Of a DNA stretch of 64,000 nt, positions 33,149 to 42,530 are shown piece after piece (the first letter of the stretch is position 1; each line of letters starts with the position of its first letter). Source of the DNA: Arenimonas metalli CF5-1 (GTDB taxonomy: Bacteria > Pseudomonadota > Gammaproteobacteria > Xanthomonadales > Xanthomonadaceae); contig NZ_AVCK01000044.1 in assembly GCF_000747155.1 (NCBI RefSeq), positions 61,940 to 125,939 on the forward strand, in the 5' to 3' direction. The translations under genes were made by a program, and so were the position numbers. Under the pieces are notes generated by a model. That model was not told where the DNA came from. It saw nothing but the letters and a program-made list of their open reading frames with translations, and searched no databases.

Positions 33149-33390
33149 GCTTCAGGATCCCGCCGCGGCACGCCAACCTGGCGTTCTCGTTCCTGATGTC
33201 GCTGCTGATGGCCGCGATCATGTCCGGCATCATCACTGCCGTGAACCGCGGGCTCGACGCCGGCTACCTGCTGGCCTGGGCCCGGAGCTTCGCGGTCGCC
33301 TGGCCGATCGCCTTCCCCCTGATCTTGGTCCTCGCTCCCAGGGTGCGTGCCTTGGTCGTCCGCCTGACCACCCCGCACCAAGCGCCATGA
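33145..33390 (+). CDS. DUF2798 small membrane protein
   Basis: An 81-residue protein with two membrane helices. Family markers are LAFSFLMSLLMAAIMSGIIT and a following LAWARSFAVAWPIAFP. It starts at GTG 33145, overlapping the peptidase stop (GTGA), and ends at the edge of the inverted repeat at 33389. Function unknown. Confidence 0.72.
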   Translation: MSFRIPPRHANLAFSFLMSLLMAAIMSGIITAVNRGLDAGYLLAWARSFAVAWPIAFPLILVLAPRVRALVVRLTTPHQAP

Positions 33391-33447
33391 AAAAGGGGTC
33401 AGAGTAATTATTCGTTTCAAACGAATAATTACTCTGACCCCTTTTTC
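33389..33447. repeat. perfect 29-bp inverted repeat, two-way terminator-like
   Basis: Arms 33389-33417 and 33419-33447 are exact complements around a single C. The core GGGGTCAGAGTAATT is AT-rich inside and unlike the surrounding DNA. Runs of five or more T follow the GACCCC on each strand, so it can end both the convergent transcripts (33145 gene and Lrp gene). The sequence resembles dispersed palindromes associated with RAYT-type transposases in this group. Confidence 0.8.
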
Positions 33448-33456
33448 CGTTCTTGA

Positions 33457-33936
33457 TCAGGCGAGGTGGGTCAGGGGCAGGGCGCGGGCTTGCTTCACGG
33501 TGCGCAGGACGAAGCTGGAGTTGACGTCGGCGACGCCGGTGGCGTTGAGCAGGTGGTCGAGCAGGAAGCGGGAGAAGTGCTCGAGGTCCTGCACCGCCAC
33601 GTGCAGCAGGTAGTCCATGTCGCCGGTGAGGGCGTGGCAGGCGATCACCTCGTCCCAGTCGTTGACGCGTTGGGTGAAGCCGGCGATGGCCTCGGCGTCG
33701 TGGCGCGACAGCTGCACGCGCACGAAGGCCTGCAGGCCCAGGCCGACGCGGGCCGGGTCGAGCACGGCCGAGTAGCCCGCCAGCACGCCCGCCTGCTCGA
33801 GCCGCTGCACCCGCCGCAGGCAGGCCGAGGCCGACAGGCTGACCCGTTCGGCCAGTTCGGCATTGCTGATGCGACCCTCGCGCTGGAGGATGGCGAGCAG
33901 GGCGAGGTCGGTGCGATCGAGGCCGGGGCTGTCCAT
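33457..33936 (-). CDS. Lrp/AsnC-family transcriptional regulator
   Basis: A 159-residue regulator with an N-terminal helix-turn-helix (LDRTDLALLAILQREGRISN, then ELAERVSLSASACLRRVQRL) and a C-terminal RAM ligand-binding domain (CHALTGDMDYLLHVAV). The start at ATG 33936 fits the family N-terminus. It is divergent from phhA, and two matching palindromes lie between them, so it probably controls phenylalanine catabolism and its own gene. Confidence 0.9.
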   Translation of the reverse strand: MDSPGLDRTDLALLAILQREGRISNAELAERVSLSASACLRRVQRLEQAGVLAGYSAVLDPARVGLGLQAFVRVQLSRHDAEAIAGFTQRVNDWDEVIACHALTGDMDYLLHVAVQDLEHFSRFLLDHLLNATGVADVNSSFVLRTVKQARALPLTHLA

Positions 33937-33960
33937 TCGTAGCGTACCTTGGCGTATTGA

Positions 33961-34015
33961 CGCAATTATGTTGCGCTTTGAAGCCCATATCGCGCAACAA
34001 CGCAATCCTCTTGCG
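33961..34015. promoter_or_regulatory. paired CGCAA-N5-TTGCG operators
   Basis: Two palindromes of identical design occupy 33961-33975 (spacer TTATG) and 34001-34015 (spacer TCCTC). Their centres are 40 bp apart, about four helical turns. A half-site CGCAA is at 33993-33997. The size and spacing suit Lrp/AsnC dimers or octamers. They lie between the divergent lrp-type gene and phhA. Confidence 0.7.
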
Positions 34016-34057
34016 CCCGCTCGCCGCTAGACTGGAGGCCTGTTCCCGGAGCCGACC

Positions 34058-34945
34058 ATGCCCCAGCCGAACCGCGTCGAACACCAGCTCACCGACAAGG
34101 GCTACGTCCCGGTCTACACCACGGCCGTGGTCGAGCAACCCTGGTCGAGCTACACCGCCACCGACCACGAGGTCTGGGCGACGCTGTTCGAGCGCCAGCA
34201 GCAGCTGCTCATCGGCCGCGCCAGCGACGAGTTCCTGCGCCAGCAGCGGCTGATGGGCATGTCGCCCGACCACATCCCGAAGTTCGACGATCTCAACCCG
34301 GTGCTGCGCAAGGCCACGGGCTGGGAGCTGATCGGCGTCGAGGGCTTGCTGCCCGAGCTCACCTTCTTCGAGCACCTGGCCAACCGCCGCTTCCCGGTGA
34401 CGTGGTGGATCCGCAAGCCCGAGCAGCTCGACTACCTCAGCGAACCGGACCTGTTCCACGATCTGTTCGGCCACGTGCCGCTGCTGATGAACCCGGTGTT
34501 CGCCGACTACATGGCCGCCTACGGCCGCGGCGGCGTCAAGGCGCACGCCATCGGCCCCGAGGCGCTGGTGAACCTGACGCGCCTGTACTGGTACACGGTC
34601 GAGTTCGGCCTGATCAAGCAGGACGACGGCCTGCGCATCTACGGCAGCGGCATCGTCTCGTCGAAGGGCGAATCGATCCACTGCCTCGACAGCGCCGCGC
34701 CCAACCGCATCGGCTTCGACCTCGAGCGGATCATGCGCACGCGCTACCGCATCGACACCTTCCAGAAGACCTACTTCGTCATCGACAGCTACGAGCAGCT
34801 GATGGAAGCCACGCGGCCCGACTTCACCCCGATCTACGCGAAGCTGGCGCAGCTCGACAGCTTCCCGGCCGGCTCGGTGCAGCCCGGCGACGCGGTGTTC
34901 AACCGCGGCACCGGCGAGGGCTGGCTCAAGGACGGCGACGTCTAG
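34058..34945 (+). CDS. phhA: phenylalanine 4-monooxygenase
   Basis: Hydroxylates phenylalanine to tyrosine using tetrahydropterin, O2 and non-haem iron. The 295-residue length is normal for bacteria. Iron ligands are in LFHDLFGHVPLL, and the next conserved acidic stretch is YWYTVEFGLI. The N-terminal YTTAVVEQPWSSYTATDHEVW is typical. GGAG precedes ATG 34058. Probably controlled by the divergent Lrp-type regulator. Confidence 0.96.
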   Translation: MPQPNRVEHQLTDKGYVPVYTTAVVEQPWSSYTATDHEVWATLFERQQQLLIGRASDEFLRQQRLMGMSPDHIPKFDDLNPVLRKATGWELIGVEGLLPELTFFEHLANRRFPVTWWIRKPEQLDYLSEPDLFHDLFGHVPLLMNPVFADYMAAYGRGGVKAHAIGPEALVNLTRLYWYTVEFGLIKQDDGLRIYGSGIVSSKGESIHCLDSAAPNRIGFDLERIMRTRYRIDTFQKTYFVIDSYEQLMEATRPDFTPIYAKLAQLDSFPAGSVQPGDAVFNRGTGEGWLKDGDV

Positions 34946-35646
34946 CCGGCGACGCCCACGCCCGCCGGCGGCGCCGCGCGCTTGGGCAGGAACTTGCGGG
35001 TCAGGTAGACGCCGGCCACGAAGGCCACCACCAGCGGGCCGAGCCACGCCAGGTTCATCAGCGTCGCGCCCGCCAGCATCGGCAGCACCTTGGGCAGGCC
35101 GATGCTCAGGAAGGCGATGTGAGTGGCCACGCCGTTGCCGAGCATCGCGTTGAGGTGTTCGCGCAGCCACCAGCGCGGATCCTCCGGCCGCTGGCGCGAG
35201 AAGCGCCACATCTGCACGAAGGCGAACAGCCCGATGCCCGAGAACGACACGATCACCAGCTGCATCTGCTTGGCCAGCAGCAGCCCGACGCCGGCGATCA
35301 CGAGGGCGCTGGCCAGGTTCGCCCACATCAGGCCGCGGAACACCGGGCCGGTGTAGCGCGCCCAGTCCTTCTTGTCCTTCACCGCGCGCCAGCTGCACCA
35401 GACCGAGGTCACGGTCAGCACCAGCAGGTAGCCCAGGAAAGAACCGGCCACCGGCATCCGCTGGAACACGGCGATGGCCAGCGGCACCGCCGCCAGCAGC
35501 AGGCCGGTCATCGCCGGCAGGTAGACCTTGCCGGCCGCGCGGTGCAGGGGGCTGCCCTTGCGGCTCAGGCCTGCGATCCAGAACGTGGCCAGGGCGAGCA
35601 CGCCAAGGCCGGCGTGGGTGTAGAAGCTGAGCGTGTGCAGGGTCAT
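34942..35646 (-). CDS. hypothetical multi-pass membrane protein
   Basis: A 234-residue protein with six to seven hydrophobic segments. The N-terminus (HTLSFYTHAGLGVLALATFW, then RKGSPLHRAAGKVY) recalls DUF2306-type proteins, and a conserved-looking WWLREHLNAMLGNG follows near residue 165. Function unknown. The stop overlaps the phhA stop tail to tail. Confidence 0.7.
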   Translation of the reverse strand: MTLHTLSFYTHAGLGVLALATFWIAGLSRKGSPLHRAAGKVYLPAMTGLLLAAVPLAIAVFQRMPVAGSFLGYLLVLTVTSVWCSWRAVKDKKDWARYTGPVFRGLMWANLASALVIAGVGLLLAKQMQLVIVSFSGIGLFAFVQMWRFSRQRPEDPRWWLREHLNAMLGNGVATHIAFLSIGLPKVLPMLAGATLMNLAWLGPLVVAFVAGVYLTRKFLPKRAAPPAGVGVAG

Positions 35647-35788
35647 GGCGGTTCCTCCCGAAGTGAGACCAGTCTCGCGGCCGGCGCGGCCCGGTTCAGG
35701 TGCCGGCGGTCACCGGCGCGTGGTGCCGGAAGTCACTTTCTGCCGCCCATGCCTTGAGCGAAGGCGCCCGGCGGCCCAAGCTGGCGCC

Positions 35789-36925
35789 ATGAACGACCGC
35801 CTCAAGCAACTCGTCTCGCCGATGAACTTCGCCGGCTACCTGGCCTGGGCCGCGATCGGCTGGGAGCTGGTGTACTCAAGCTGGTCGCCGCCGGCCTGGC
35901 TGGCGCAGCCGGTGCCGGCGCCGGCGCTGTCGGCGATGCACCTGGCCTTCCTGGCGCTGTTCATGGCCACCACCTGCGGGCCTTGGCCGCGGCCGGTGGA
36001 GCGCGCGATGGTGCTGGCCCAGCTGGCCATCACGTTCGGGCTGATGCTGCTGGCGCGCAACAGCACGCTGCCGATCCTGCTGATCCTGTGCGTGGTGCAG
36101 CTGGTGCAGATGTGGCCGCCGCGCGCCTCGGTGGCGATGGTGGTGGCGATCAACGTCGGGGTGTACCTGATTTACAGGCACGTCTGGGACATCGGCTCGC
36201 CGCTGGTCTCGACCCTGATGCACATGAGCTTCCAGGGCTTCGCCGCGCTGACGGCCTGGTTCGCGTTCACCGCCGGCCAGGCCCGCGACGAGCTCGCCGC
36301 CGCCAACGCCGACCTGCTGGCCACGCGCTCGCTGCTGGCCGAATCGGCGCGCGATTCCGAGCGCCTGCGCCTCTCGCGCGAACTGCACGACGTGGCCGGG
36401 CACAAGCTCACCGCGCTCAAGCTCAACCTGGCGGCGCTGGCGCGCGACCCGCGCTTCGCCGAGGAAGACGCGGTGCAGCTCTGCCGTTGCCTGGCCGACG
36501 AGCTGCTGGCCGACATCCGCGGCGTGGTGCAGCAGATGCGCCAGGGCGACGGCCTCGACCTGGTGGCCGCGCTGAACGCGCTCGCCAAGCCCTTCCCGCG
36601 CCCGCGCCTGCAGCTCGAGGTGGGCGAAGACGCGCGCGTGGCCACGGTGGCCCAGGCCGAGGCGGTGCTGCGCGCCGTGCAGGAAGGCCTGACCAATGCC
36701 GTGAAGCACTCGCAGGCGCAGAACCTGTGGGTGGTGCTGCGGCGCGAGGATGAATCGCTGCGCCTGGACATCCGCGACGACGGCCGCGGCAGCGGCGAGG
36801 TCCGCGCCGGCAACGGCCTGTGCGGCATGCGCGAGCGCCTCGAGGCGCTGGGCGGCGGGCTCAGCGTCGGCCGCACCGGCACCGGTGGCGTGCACCTGCA
36901 GGCCTGGCTGCCGGTGGCGGCATGA
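35789..36925 (+). CDS. DesK/NarL-type sensor histidine kinase
   Basis: A 378-residue kinase. About five membrane helices occupy residues 12-160; the HisKA_3 dimerisation domain has phospho-acceptor His200 in SRELHDVAGHKLTALKL; the ATPase domain has Asn303 in EGLTNAVKHS plus DIRDDGRGSG and GLCGMRERL. The layout without a periplasmic domain is like DesK, a membrane-fluidity sensor; the actual signal is unknown. The stop overlaps the regulator start as ATGA. ATG 35789 is the start consistent with the family. Confidence 0.9.
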   Translation: MNDRLKQLVSPMNFAGYLAWAAIGWELVYSSWSPPAWLAQPVPAPALSAMHLAFLALFMATTCGPWPRPVERAMVLAQLAITFGLMLLARNSTLPILLILCVVQLVQMWPPRASVAMVVAINVGVYLIYRHVWDIGSPLVSTLMHMSFQGFAALTAWFAFTAGQARDELAAANADLLATRSLLAESARDSERLRLSRELHDVAGHKLTALKLNLAALARDPRFAEEDAVQLCRCLADELLADIRGVVQQMRQGDGLDLVAALNALAKPFPRPRLQLEVGEDARVATVAQAEAVLRAVQEGLTNAVKHSQAQNLWVVLRREDESLRLDIRDDGRGSGEVRAGNGLCGMRERLEALGGGLSVGRTGTGGVHLQAWLPVAA

Positions 36926-37560
36926 GTGCACCGATCCGCATCGCCCTGGCCGACGACCAGGCCCTGGTGCGCAGCGGCCTGAAGGCGCTGCTCGCCGGCT
37001 TCGACACCCTGGCCGTGGTGCTCGAGGCCAGCGATGGCGAGGCCCTGCTCGAGGCATTGGCCGCGACGCCGGTGGACGTGGTGCTGTCCGACATCCGCAT
37101 GCCCGGCCTCGACGGTTTCGGCCTGGTGCAGGCGCTGCGCGCGCGCGGCGACGCCACGCCGGTGGTGCTGCTGACCACCTTCGACGAGGAAGCGCTGCCG
37201 CTGCGCGCCGCGGCCGCCGGTGCCCAGGGTTTCCTGCTGAAGGACGCCTCGCCGGAAGACCTGCTCGAAGCGATCACACGCGTCGCCGCCGGCGAGACCC
37301 TGCTCGCCCCCGTGTCCACCGACCCGGTGCGCGCCCGCTACGCCTACCGCGACCAGGCCGCGCCCAGCGACACCTTCAGCGAACGCGAGGTGGCGATCCT
37401 GCGCCTGCTGGCCGGTGGCTACTCGAACAAGGAGATCGCGCGCGCGGTGTTCCTGTCCGAAGGCACGGTGAAGAACTACGTCTCCGACATCCTCGACAAG
37501 CTCGGCACCCGCGACCGCACCCGGGCGGTGCTCAAGGCGATCACGCTGCGGGTGATCTAG
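36922..37560 (+). CDS. NarL/FixJ-family response regulator
   Basis: A 212-residue regulator. The receiver domain has Asp10/Asp11, phospho-acceptor Asp57 in LSDIRMPGLDG and Lys in FLLKDAS; the C-terminal LuxR-type DNA-binding domain has FSEREVAILRLLAGGYSNKE and SEGTVKNYVSDILDKL. It overlaps its cognate kinase gene by four bases. The next gene is convergent, so the regulon cannot be inferred from neighbours. Confidence 0.94.
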   Translation: MSAPIRIALADDQALVRSGLKALLAGFDTLAVVLEASDGEALLEALAATPVDVVLSDIRMPGLDGFGLVQALRARGDATPVVLLTTFDEEALPLRAAAAGAQGFLLKDASPEDLLEAITRVAAGETLLAPVSTDPVRARYAYRDQAAPSDTFSEREVAILRLLAGGYSNKEIARAVFLSEGTVKNYVSDILDKLGTRDRTRAVLKAITLRVI

Positions 37561-37587
37561 GCCGGCGCCCGGCCGGGCCGAGTAATC

Positions 37588-38832
37588 TCAGAACACTGCG
37601 ACGACGATCGCCGCCGCCAGCACCGCCAGCCCGAGGCCCAGCAGCACGCGCAGGCCATAGGCGCGGCCACCGCTGCTCCAGGCCACCACCGACTTCGCCA
37701 CCCAGCTCGCCGCCAGCAGGCCGACCAGGCCCCAGCGCGCCTGCTCCGGGTCGAACACGCCGCTGCGGAACAGGTTGCCCACGGTGGCCACCGCCGCGTG
37801 CACCTCGGCCAGCGCCGCCAGCGTCGCCGCCACCATCGCGCCGCGCGGGCCCAGCCAGTCGTTGAGCGCGGCCGACGCGAACAGCACCGCCGTGATCACC
37901 GCCGCGAAGGTGAGCGCATGCGAGAACCGGAACATCCGCGTCTGCGCGGTCGGCGACGGCACCGCGCCGTCCTCGCCGCGATGCAGGCCCAGCAGGCCAC
38001 CGACGGCCATCACCGCACCGGCCGCCGCCAGCTCGGGCCAGACCTGGATCAGCAGGCCCGGCGCCACCGCCAGCAGGATCGGCACGAACAGCGTCAACGA
38101 GGCGAAGTTCGCCAGCATCGCCGCACCCACCGCCGAGGACAGCAGCGCCGGCGTCTCGCGCACGCGCTGGCCGAAGCCGGCCACCGCCGCCGTCGACGAC
38201 ACGTAGCCCGCGAAGAAGCCCGCCACCGCCAGGCCCCAGCGATTGCCGGTGGCGCGCAGCGCGACGTGGCCGAGGGCGCTGATGGCCATCACCAGCACCA
38301 CCAGCTTCCACAGCGTGGCGGGGTTGAAGACGTCGTAAGGACCCAGGGTCCGGTCCGGCACCAGTGGCAGCACCACCAGGGCCGAGGCCAGCAGCACCAG
38401 GCCGTCCTGCAGCTCGCGTTCGCTGAGCAGGTCGCGGGTGAGCCGGTGCAGCGGCGCCTTGGCGTAGAGCAGGGCGGCCACCACCACGCCGAGTGCACCG
38501 GCCAGCGCGGGAAGCGGCACGGCCAGGCCGCCGAGCAGGGTGGTCAGCACCAGGGCCACCTCGCCGGTGAGGCCGGGGTCCTGGCCCTGGCTGTGGCGGT
38601 AGCTCATGGCCGCCAGCACGCCCGACAGCGCCACCACCACCGCGAACACCACCGGCCCCAGCCACAGCGACACCGCGCCCGAAAGCGCCGCCAGCGCATG
38701 CGTGCGCAGCCCGGCGACCACGGCCGGCTCGGGCCGGCGCCGCTCGCGCACGGCGCCCACCAGCAGGCCCAGGCCCAGGGCCGTGCCCAGGGACAGCAGG
38801 AAGGCGTTGTCGAACACGGGCGCGGCGGTCAT
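37588..38832 (-). CDS. MgtC/DUF4010-family membrane protein
   Basis: A 414-residue protein with about 12 hydrophobic segments. The N-terminal part is MgtC-like (ALGLGLLVGAVRERR, then LAALSGAVSLWLG); the C-terminal DUF4010 part has GFFAGYVSSTAAVAGFGQRV and ALAEVHAAVATVGNLFRSG. Role unknown. It diverges from fbp. Confidence 0.82.
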   Translation of the reverse strand: MTAAPVFDNAFLLSLGTALGLGLLVGAVRERRRPEPAVVAGLRTHALAALSGAVSLWLGPVVFAVVVALSGVLAAMSYRHSQGQDPGLTGEVALVLTTLLGGLAVPLPALAGALGVVVAALLYAKAPLHRLTRDLLSERELQDGLVLLASALVVLPLVPDRTLGPYDVFNPATLWKLVVLVMAISALGHVALRATGNRWGLAVAGFFAGYVSSTAAVAGFGQRVRETPALLSSAVGAAMLANFASLTLFVPILLAVAPGLLIQVWPELAAAGAVMAVGGLLGLHRGEDGAVPSPTAQTRMFRFSHALTFAAVITAVLFASAALNDWLGPRGAMVAATLAALAEVHAAVATVGNLFRSGVFDPEQARWGLVGLLAASWVAKSVVAWSSGGRAYGLRVLLGLGLAVLAAAIVVAVF

Positions 38833-38919
38833 GCCTGATTCTCGCACCCGGCGGGCCGCGGCTTGCAAGCCCGGCCCCAGCCCGGACAATGCGGGGGTCC
38901 CCTTGCCCGCCGGAGCGCC

Positions 38920-39942
38920 ATGAAGCCGATCTCGCTGACCCGTTACCTCATCCAGGAACAGCACGCTGGCCGCATCAACGCCGACCTGCGCCTGCTGATC
39001 GAGGTCGTCGCCCGCGCCTGCAAGACCATTTCGATCGCGGTGGGCAAGGGCGCCCTCGGCGGCGTGCTCGGCGATGCCGGCACCCCGGGCGCACAGAGCA
39101 TGAACATCCAGGGCGAGGCGCAGAAGAAGCTCGACGTGCTCAGCAACGACATCCTGCTCGAGGCCAACGCCTGGGGCGGCCACCTCGCCGGCCTGGCCTC
39201 CGAGGAAATGGACCACAGCCAGCCGATCCCCGATGCCTTCCAGCGCGGCAACTACCTGCTGCTGTTCGATCCGCTGGACGGCAGCTCGAACATCGACGTC
39301 AACATCTCGGTCGGCACCATCTTCTCGGTGCTGCGCTGCCCGGACGGCGTCACCCAGCCGGGCGACGAGCACTTCCTGCAGCCGGGCACGGCGCAGGTGG
39401 CGGCCGGCTACACCACCTACGGCCCGAGCACGATGCTGGTGCTCACCGTCGGCCACGGCACCCATGCGTTCACGCTCGATCGCGAGATCGGCAGCTTCGT
39501 GATGACCGCGCGCGACATCCGGATTCCCGAGGAAACCAAGGAATTCGCGATCAACATGTCGAACCAGCGCCACTGGGAGCCGCCGATGCAGCGCTACGTC
39601 GGCGACCTGCTGGCCGGCAAGGAAGGCCCGCGCGGCAAGGACTTCAACATGCGCTGGGTCGCCAGCATGGTGGCCGACGTGCACCGCATCCTGACCCGCG
39701 GCGGCGTGTTCTTCTACCCGATCGACGCCAAGTGCCGCGACAAGGGCGGCAAGCTGCGCCTGATGTACGAGGCCAACCCGATGAGCTTCATCGTCGAGCA
39801 GGCCGGCGGCGCCGCCAGCACCGGCCGCCAGCGCATGCTCGAGGTCACGCCCACCGGCCTGCACCAGCGGGTGCCGGTGATGCTGGGCTCGCGCAAGGAA
39901 GTCGAAGAGGCGGTCCGCTACCACGCGGAACACGGCGCGTGA
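38920..39942 (+). CDS. fbp: fructose-1,6-bisphosphatase class 1
   Basis: Gluconeogenic hydrolysis of fructose-1,6-bisphosphate to fructose-6-phosphate. The 340-residue length fits class I. Metal and substrate motifs are [20 protein letters not shown], the [20 protein letters not shown] stretch near the C-terminus, and [20 protein letters not shown] 38920 follows GGAG. The stop overlaps the next gene as GTGA. Confidence 0.96.
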   Translation: MKPISLTRYLIQEQHAGRINADLRLLIEVVARACKTISIAVGKGALGGVLGDAGTPGAQSMNIQGEAQKKLDVLSNDILLEANAWGGHLAGLASEEMDHSQPIPDAFQRGNYLLLFDPLDGSSNIDVNISVGTIFSVLRCPDGVTQPGDEHFLQPGTAQVAAGYTTYGPSTMLVLTVGHGTHAFTLDREIGSFVMTARDIRIPEETKEFAINMSNQRHWEPPMQRYVGDLLAGKEGPRGKDFNMRWVASMVADVHRILTRGGVFFYPIDAKCRDKGGKLRLMYEANPMSFIVEQAGGAASTGRQRMLEVTPTGLHQRVPVMLGSRKEVEEAVRYHAEHGA

Positions 39943-40640
39943 GCCACGGCGACTTCATCGAAGTCTACGAGGGCGCGCTCAACGCCGAGGCCTGCGCGCA
40001 GATCCTGGCCGCCTTCGAGGAAAGCGGCGCCGCGGTGCCCGGCCGGGTCGGCGGCGGCGTGATGCCCGAGCTCAAGGACAGCCGCGACATCCAGATCACC
40101 GGCAAGCCGGAGTGGCAGGAGGTCGAGGCGGCGCTGAACAACGCGGTGTTCGCCGGCCTGCTGGCCTACCTGCGCAAGTACAGCCACGCGCTGATCGCGC
40201 CGCTGATGCTGCAGGTGCCGGGAGCCGACGGGAAGCTGCGCCGCATCGCCGCCGAGGATTTCCCGGCGATGGACGATGCGGCGCTGGCCAACCTGGTGCG
40301 CAGCGTGCTGCGCCCGGGCGCCATCAACCTGCAGCGCTACACCGCCGGCCAGGGCGGCTACCCGTACTGGCACTGCGAGCTCTACCCGCGCGACCCGAGC
40401 GCGGAAACCCTGCACCGGCACGTGCTGTGGACGATCTACTTGAACGACGGCTTCAGCGGAGGCGAAACGGAATTCCTGTACCAGGACCGCAAGATCGCGC
40501 CGCGCACCGGCAGCCTGCTGATCGCGCCCGCGGCCTTCACCCACACCCATCGCGGCAACCGGCCGCAGGGCGGCGACAAGTACATCGCCACCAGCTGGAT
40601 CCTGTTCCAGCGCGCCGAGCAGCTGTTCGGCGGGCGTTGA
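39939..40640 (+). CDS. 2OG-Fe(II) oxygenase family protein
   Basis: A 233-residue protein of the prolyl-4-hydroxylase-like type. The double-stranded helix core shows [12 protein letters not shown], where the Fe-binding motif is His-x-Glu rather than the common His-x-Asp, then [18 protein letters not shown], the distal His in FTHTHRGN, and a basic residue region KYIATSW for 2-oxoglutarate. Substrate unknown. GTG 39939 overlaps the fbp stop, so the two are co-translated. Confidence 0.82.
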   Translation: MSHGDFIEVYEGALNAEACAQILAAFEESGAAVPGRVGGGVMPELKDSRDIQITGKPEWQEVEAALNNAVFAGLLAYLRKYSHALIAPLMLQVPGADGKLRRIAAEDFPAMDDAALANLVRSVLRPGAINLQRYTAGQGGYPYWHCELYPRDPSAETLHRHVLWTIYLNDGFSGGETEFLYQDRKIAPRTGSLLIAPAAFTHTHRGNRPQGGDKYIATSWILFQRAEQLFGGR

Positions 40641-40700
40641 ACGAGCCACGCGCCCGGCGTGCCATGATGGCCGCCGATCCTGCGTTCCCGGGCGCCCCCG

Positions 40701-42116
40701 ATGCCGTTGAGCGAACTCTGGCCTGACCTCAAGCCGTGGCTGCTGGCCATCTGGGCGGCCTACCTGATCGTGCTGGCCGGCTGGATCGTGCTGCAGAAGC
40801 GCGAACCGATCGCCACGCTGAGCTGGATCATGTCGCTGGCGCTGCTGCCGGTGCTGGGCCTGCTGATCTACCACTTCCTCGGGCCGCAGCGGATCCGGCG
40901 CCAGCGGCTGCGGCGTTCGCGCGCGCGCGCCAGCCTCGACGACACCCTGCCCGCGGGCCTGCGGGCCAGCGCGGACTGCACCACGCTCGCGCGGCTGGGG
41001 CAATCGAGCACGGGCTTCGCGCCCTCGAGCGCGACCCGCGCCGAGCTGATGAGCGGCGGCGGAGCGACGCTCGACGCCCTGCTCGAGGCCATCGCCGGCG
41101 CGACCCACCACGTGCACGTGGAGTACTACATCTTCGAGCCCGACCACACCGGCACCACCGTGCGCGACGCGCTGATGGCGAAGGCGAAGGCGGGCGTGCG
41201 CGTGCGGCTGCTGCTCGACGCGATCGGCTCGGGCCGTTTGCGCGAGGTGTTCCTGGCGCCGCTGCGCGCGGCCGGGGTCGAGATCGCCTGGTTCCATCCG
41301 GCGCGGCTGCGCTGGCTGTGGCGCCCGCGCGTGAACCTGCGCAACCACCGCAAGGTGGTGGTGGTGGACGGCCGCATCGGTTTCACCGGCGGCATCAACA
41401 TCACCGACGAGGAGAACGAGCGCGTCCGCGCCGACGCCTTCCACGACCTGCACCTGCGGCTGGAGGGCGAGGTGGTGCGCTGGCTGCAGCTGGCCTTCCT
41501 CGAGGACTGGAACTACGCCACCGGCACCGCGCTGCGCGACGAGCGCCTGTGGCCGGCGTCCGAGCGGGGCGAGATCCTGGCGCAGGTGCTGCCGGCCGGG
41601 CCGGATTCGCCCTGGGAGGCGATCCACCGGGTGAAGGTGGAGGCGATCCACCAGGCCAACCGGCGGGTGTGGCTGGTCACGCCGTACTTCGTGCCGGGCG
41701 AGGCGGCGAAGATGGCGCTCACCTCGGCGGCGCTGCGCGGGCTGGACGTGCGGGTGATCGTGCCGGCGCGCAGCGACTCGGTCATCGTCAGCGCCGCGGC
41801 GCGCTCCTACTTCGACGAGCTGGTGGCGGCGGGCGTGCGCGTGTTCGAGTACCAGCCGCGCATGCTGCACACCAAGGCCCTGCTGATCGACGACGACACC
41901 TGCCTGGTGGGCAGCGCCAACTTCGACCACCGCAGCTTCCGGCTCAACTTCGAACTCAGCGTGCTGCTGCACGACGAGGCCATCGCGGCGCGGCTGGAGG
42001 CGCAGATGACCGACGACCTGGAACACTGCCGCGAAGTGCGGCCCGACCGTCCGGCCGACGGCTTCGCCCGGCGGCTGGCCGAGGCCTCCGCCCGCCTGTT
42101 CTCGCCCCTGCTCTAG
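40701..42116 (+). CDS. cls: cardiolipin synthase, phospholipase D family
   Basis: A 471-residue membrane enzyme condensing phosphatidylglycerol into cardiolipin. Two N-terminal membrane helices (about residues 12-60) precede two HKD motifs: NHRKVVVVDGRIGFTGG near residue 214 and LHTKALLIDDDTCLVGSANF near residue 390. Size and layout match ClsA. Confidence 0.92.
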   Translation: MPLSELWPDLKPWLLAIWAAYLIVLAGWIVLQKREPIATLSWIMSLALLPVLGLLIYHFLGPQRIRRQRLRRSRARASLDDTLPAGLRASADCTTLARLGQSSTGFAPSSATRAELMSGGGATLDALLEAIAGATHHVHVEYYIFEPDHTGTTVRDALMAKAKAGVRVRLLLDAIGSGRLREVFLAPLRAAGVEIAWFHPARLRWLWRPRVNLRNHRKVVVVDGRIGFTGGINITDEENERVRADAFHDLHLRLEGEVVRWLQLAFLEDWNYATGTALRDERLWPASERGEILAQVLPAGPDSPWEAIHRVKVEAIHQANRRVWLVTPYFVPGEAAKMALTSAALRGLDVRVIVPARSDSVIVSAAARSYFDELVAAGVRVFEYQPRMLHTKALLIDDDTCLVGSANFDHRSFRLNFELSVLLHDEAIAARLEAQMTDDLEHCREVRPDRPADGFARRLAEASARLFSPLL

Positions 42117-42188
42117 CGGTCGCCGGGGGACTGGCCGGGGCCGGGCCGGCTTGGGCTAAACTCGCCGGAAATTCCGGAGGCTGCCCGA

Positions 42189-42449
42189 ATGCATTGGCTC
42201 TACCTGCTCGCGTCCCTGGCCTGCCTGGCCCTGGCGATGGTCCGCACGATGCCCACGCTGGGCGTGCTGGTGTTCCTGGCCGGTGCGCTGGGCTTCATGG
42301 TCGCGTGGGTGCTGGGCTGGCTGTCCTCGCGCATCTCCAGCTCGTCGCGCGACATCAGCCACATCCTCGGCCCGGAGGAACTGCGCCTGATGCGCGAGCA
42401 GGCCGAAGCGCGCAAGCGCGCGCAGGACGCCAGGGAGAACCAAGACTGA
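42189..42449 (+). CDS. hypothetical small membrane protein
   Basis: An 86-residue protein with two hydrophobic helices (about residues 3-20 and 22-45), then a charged helical tail with EELRLMREQAEARKRAQDA. GGAGG precedes ATG 42189 by about nine bases. No family recognised. Confidence 0.65.
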   Translation: MHWLYLLASLACLALAMVRTMPTLGVLVFLAGALGFMVAWVLGWLSSRISSSSRDISHILGPEELRLMREQAEARKRAQDARENQD

Positions 42450-42530
42450 GGCGCGTGCTAGCCTGAGCCCGGTCACACGCCCGCGCGCCGCGCGGGTCCT
42501 TGTTCCATTTGTTCCCGGGGAGGGAGAACC

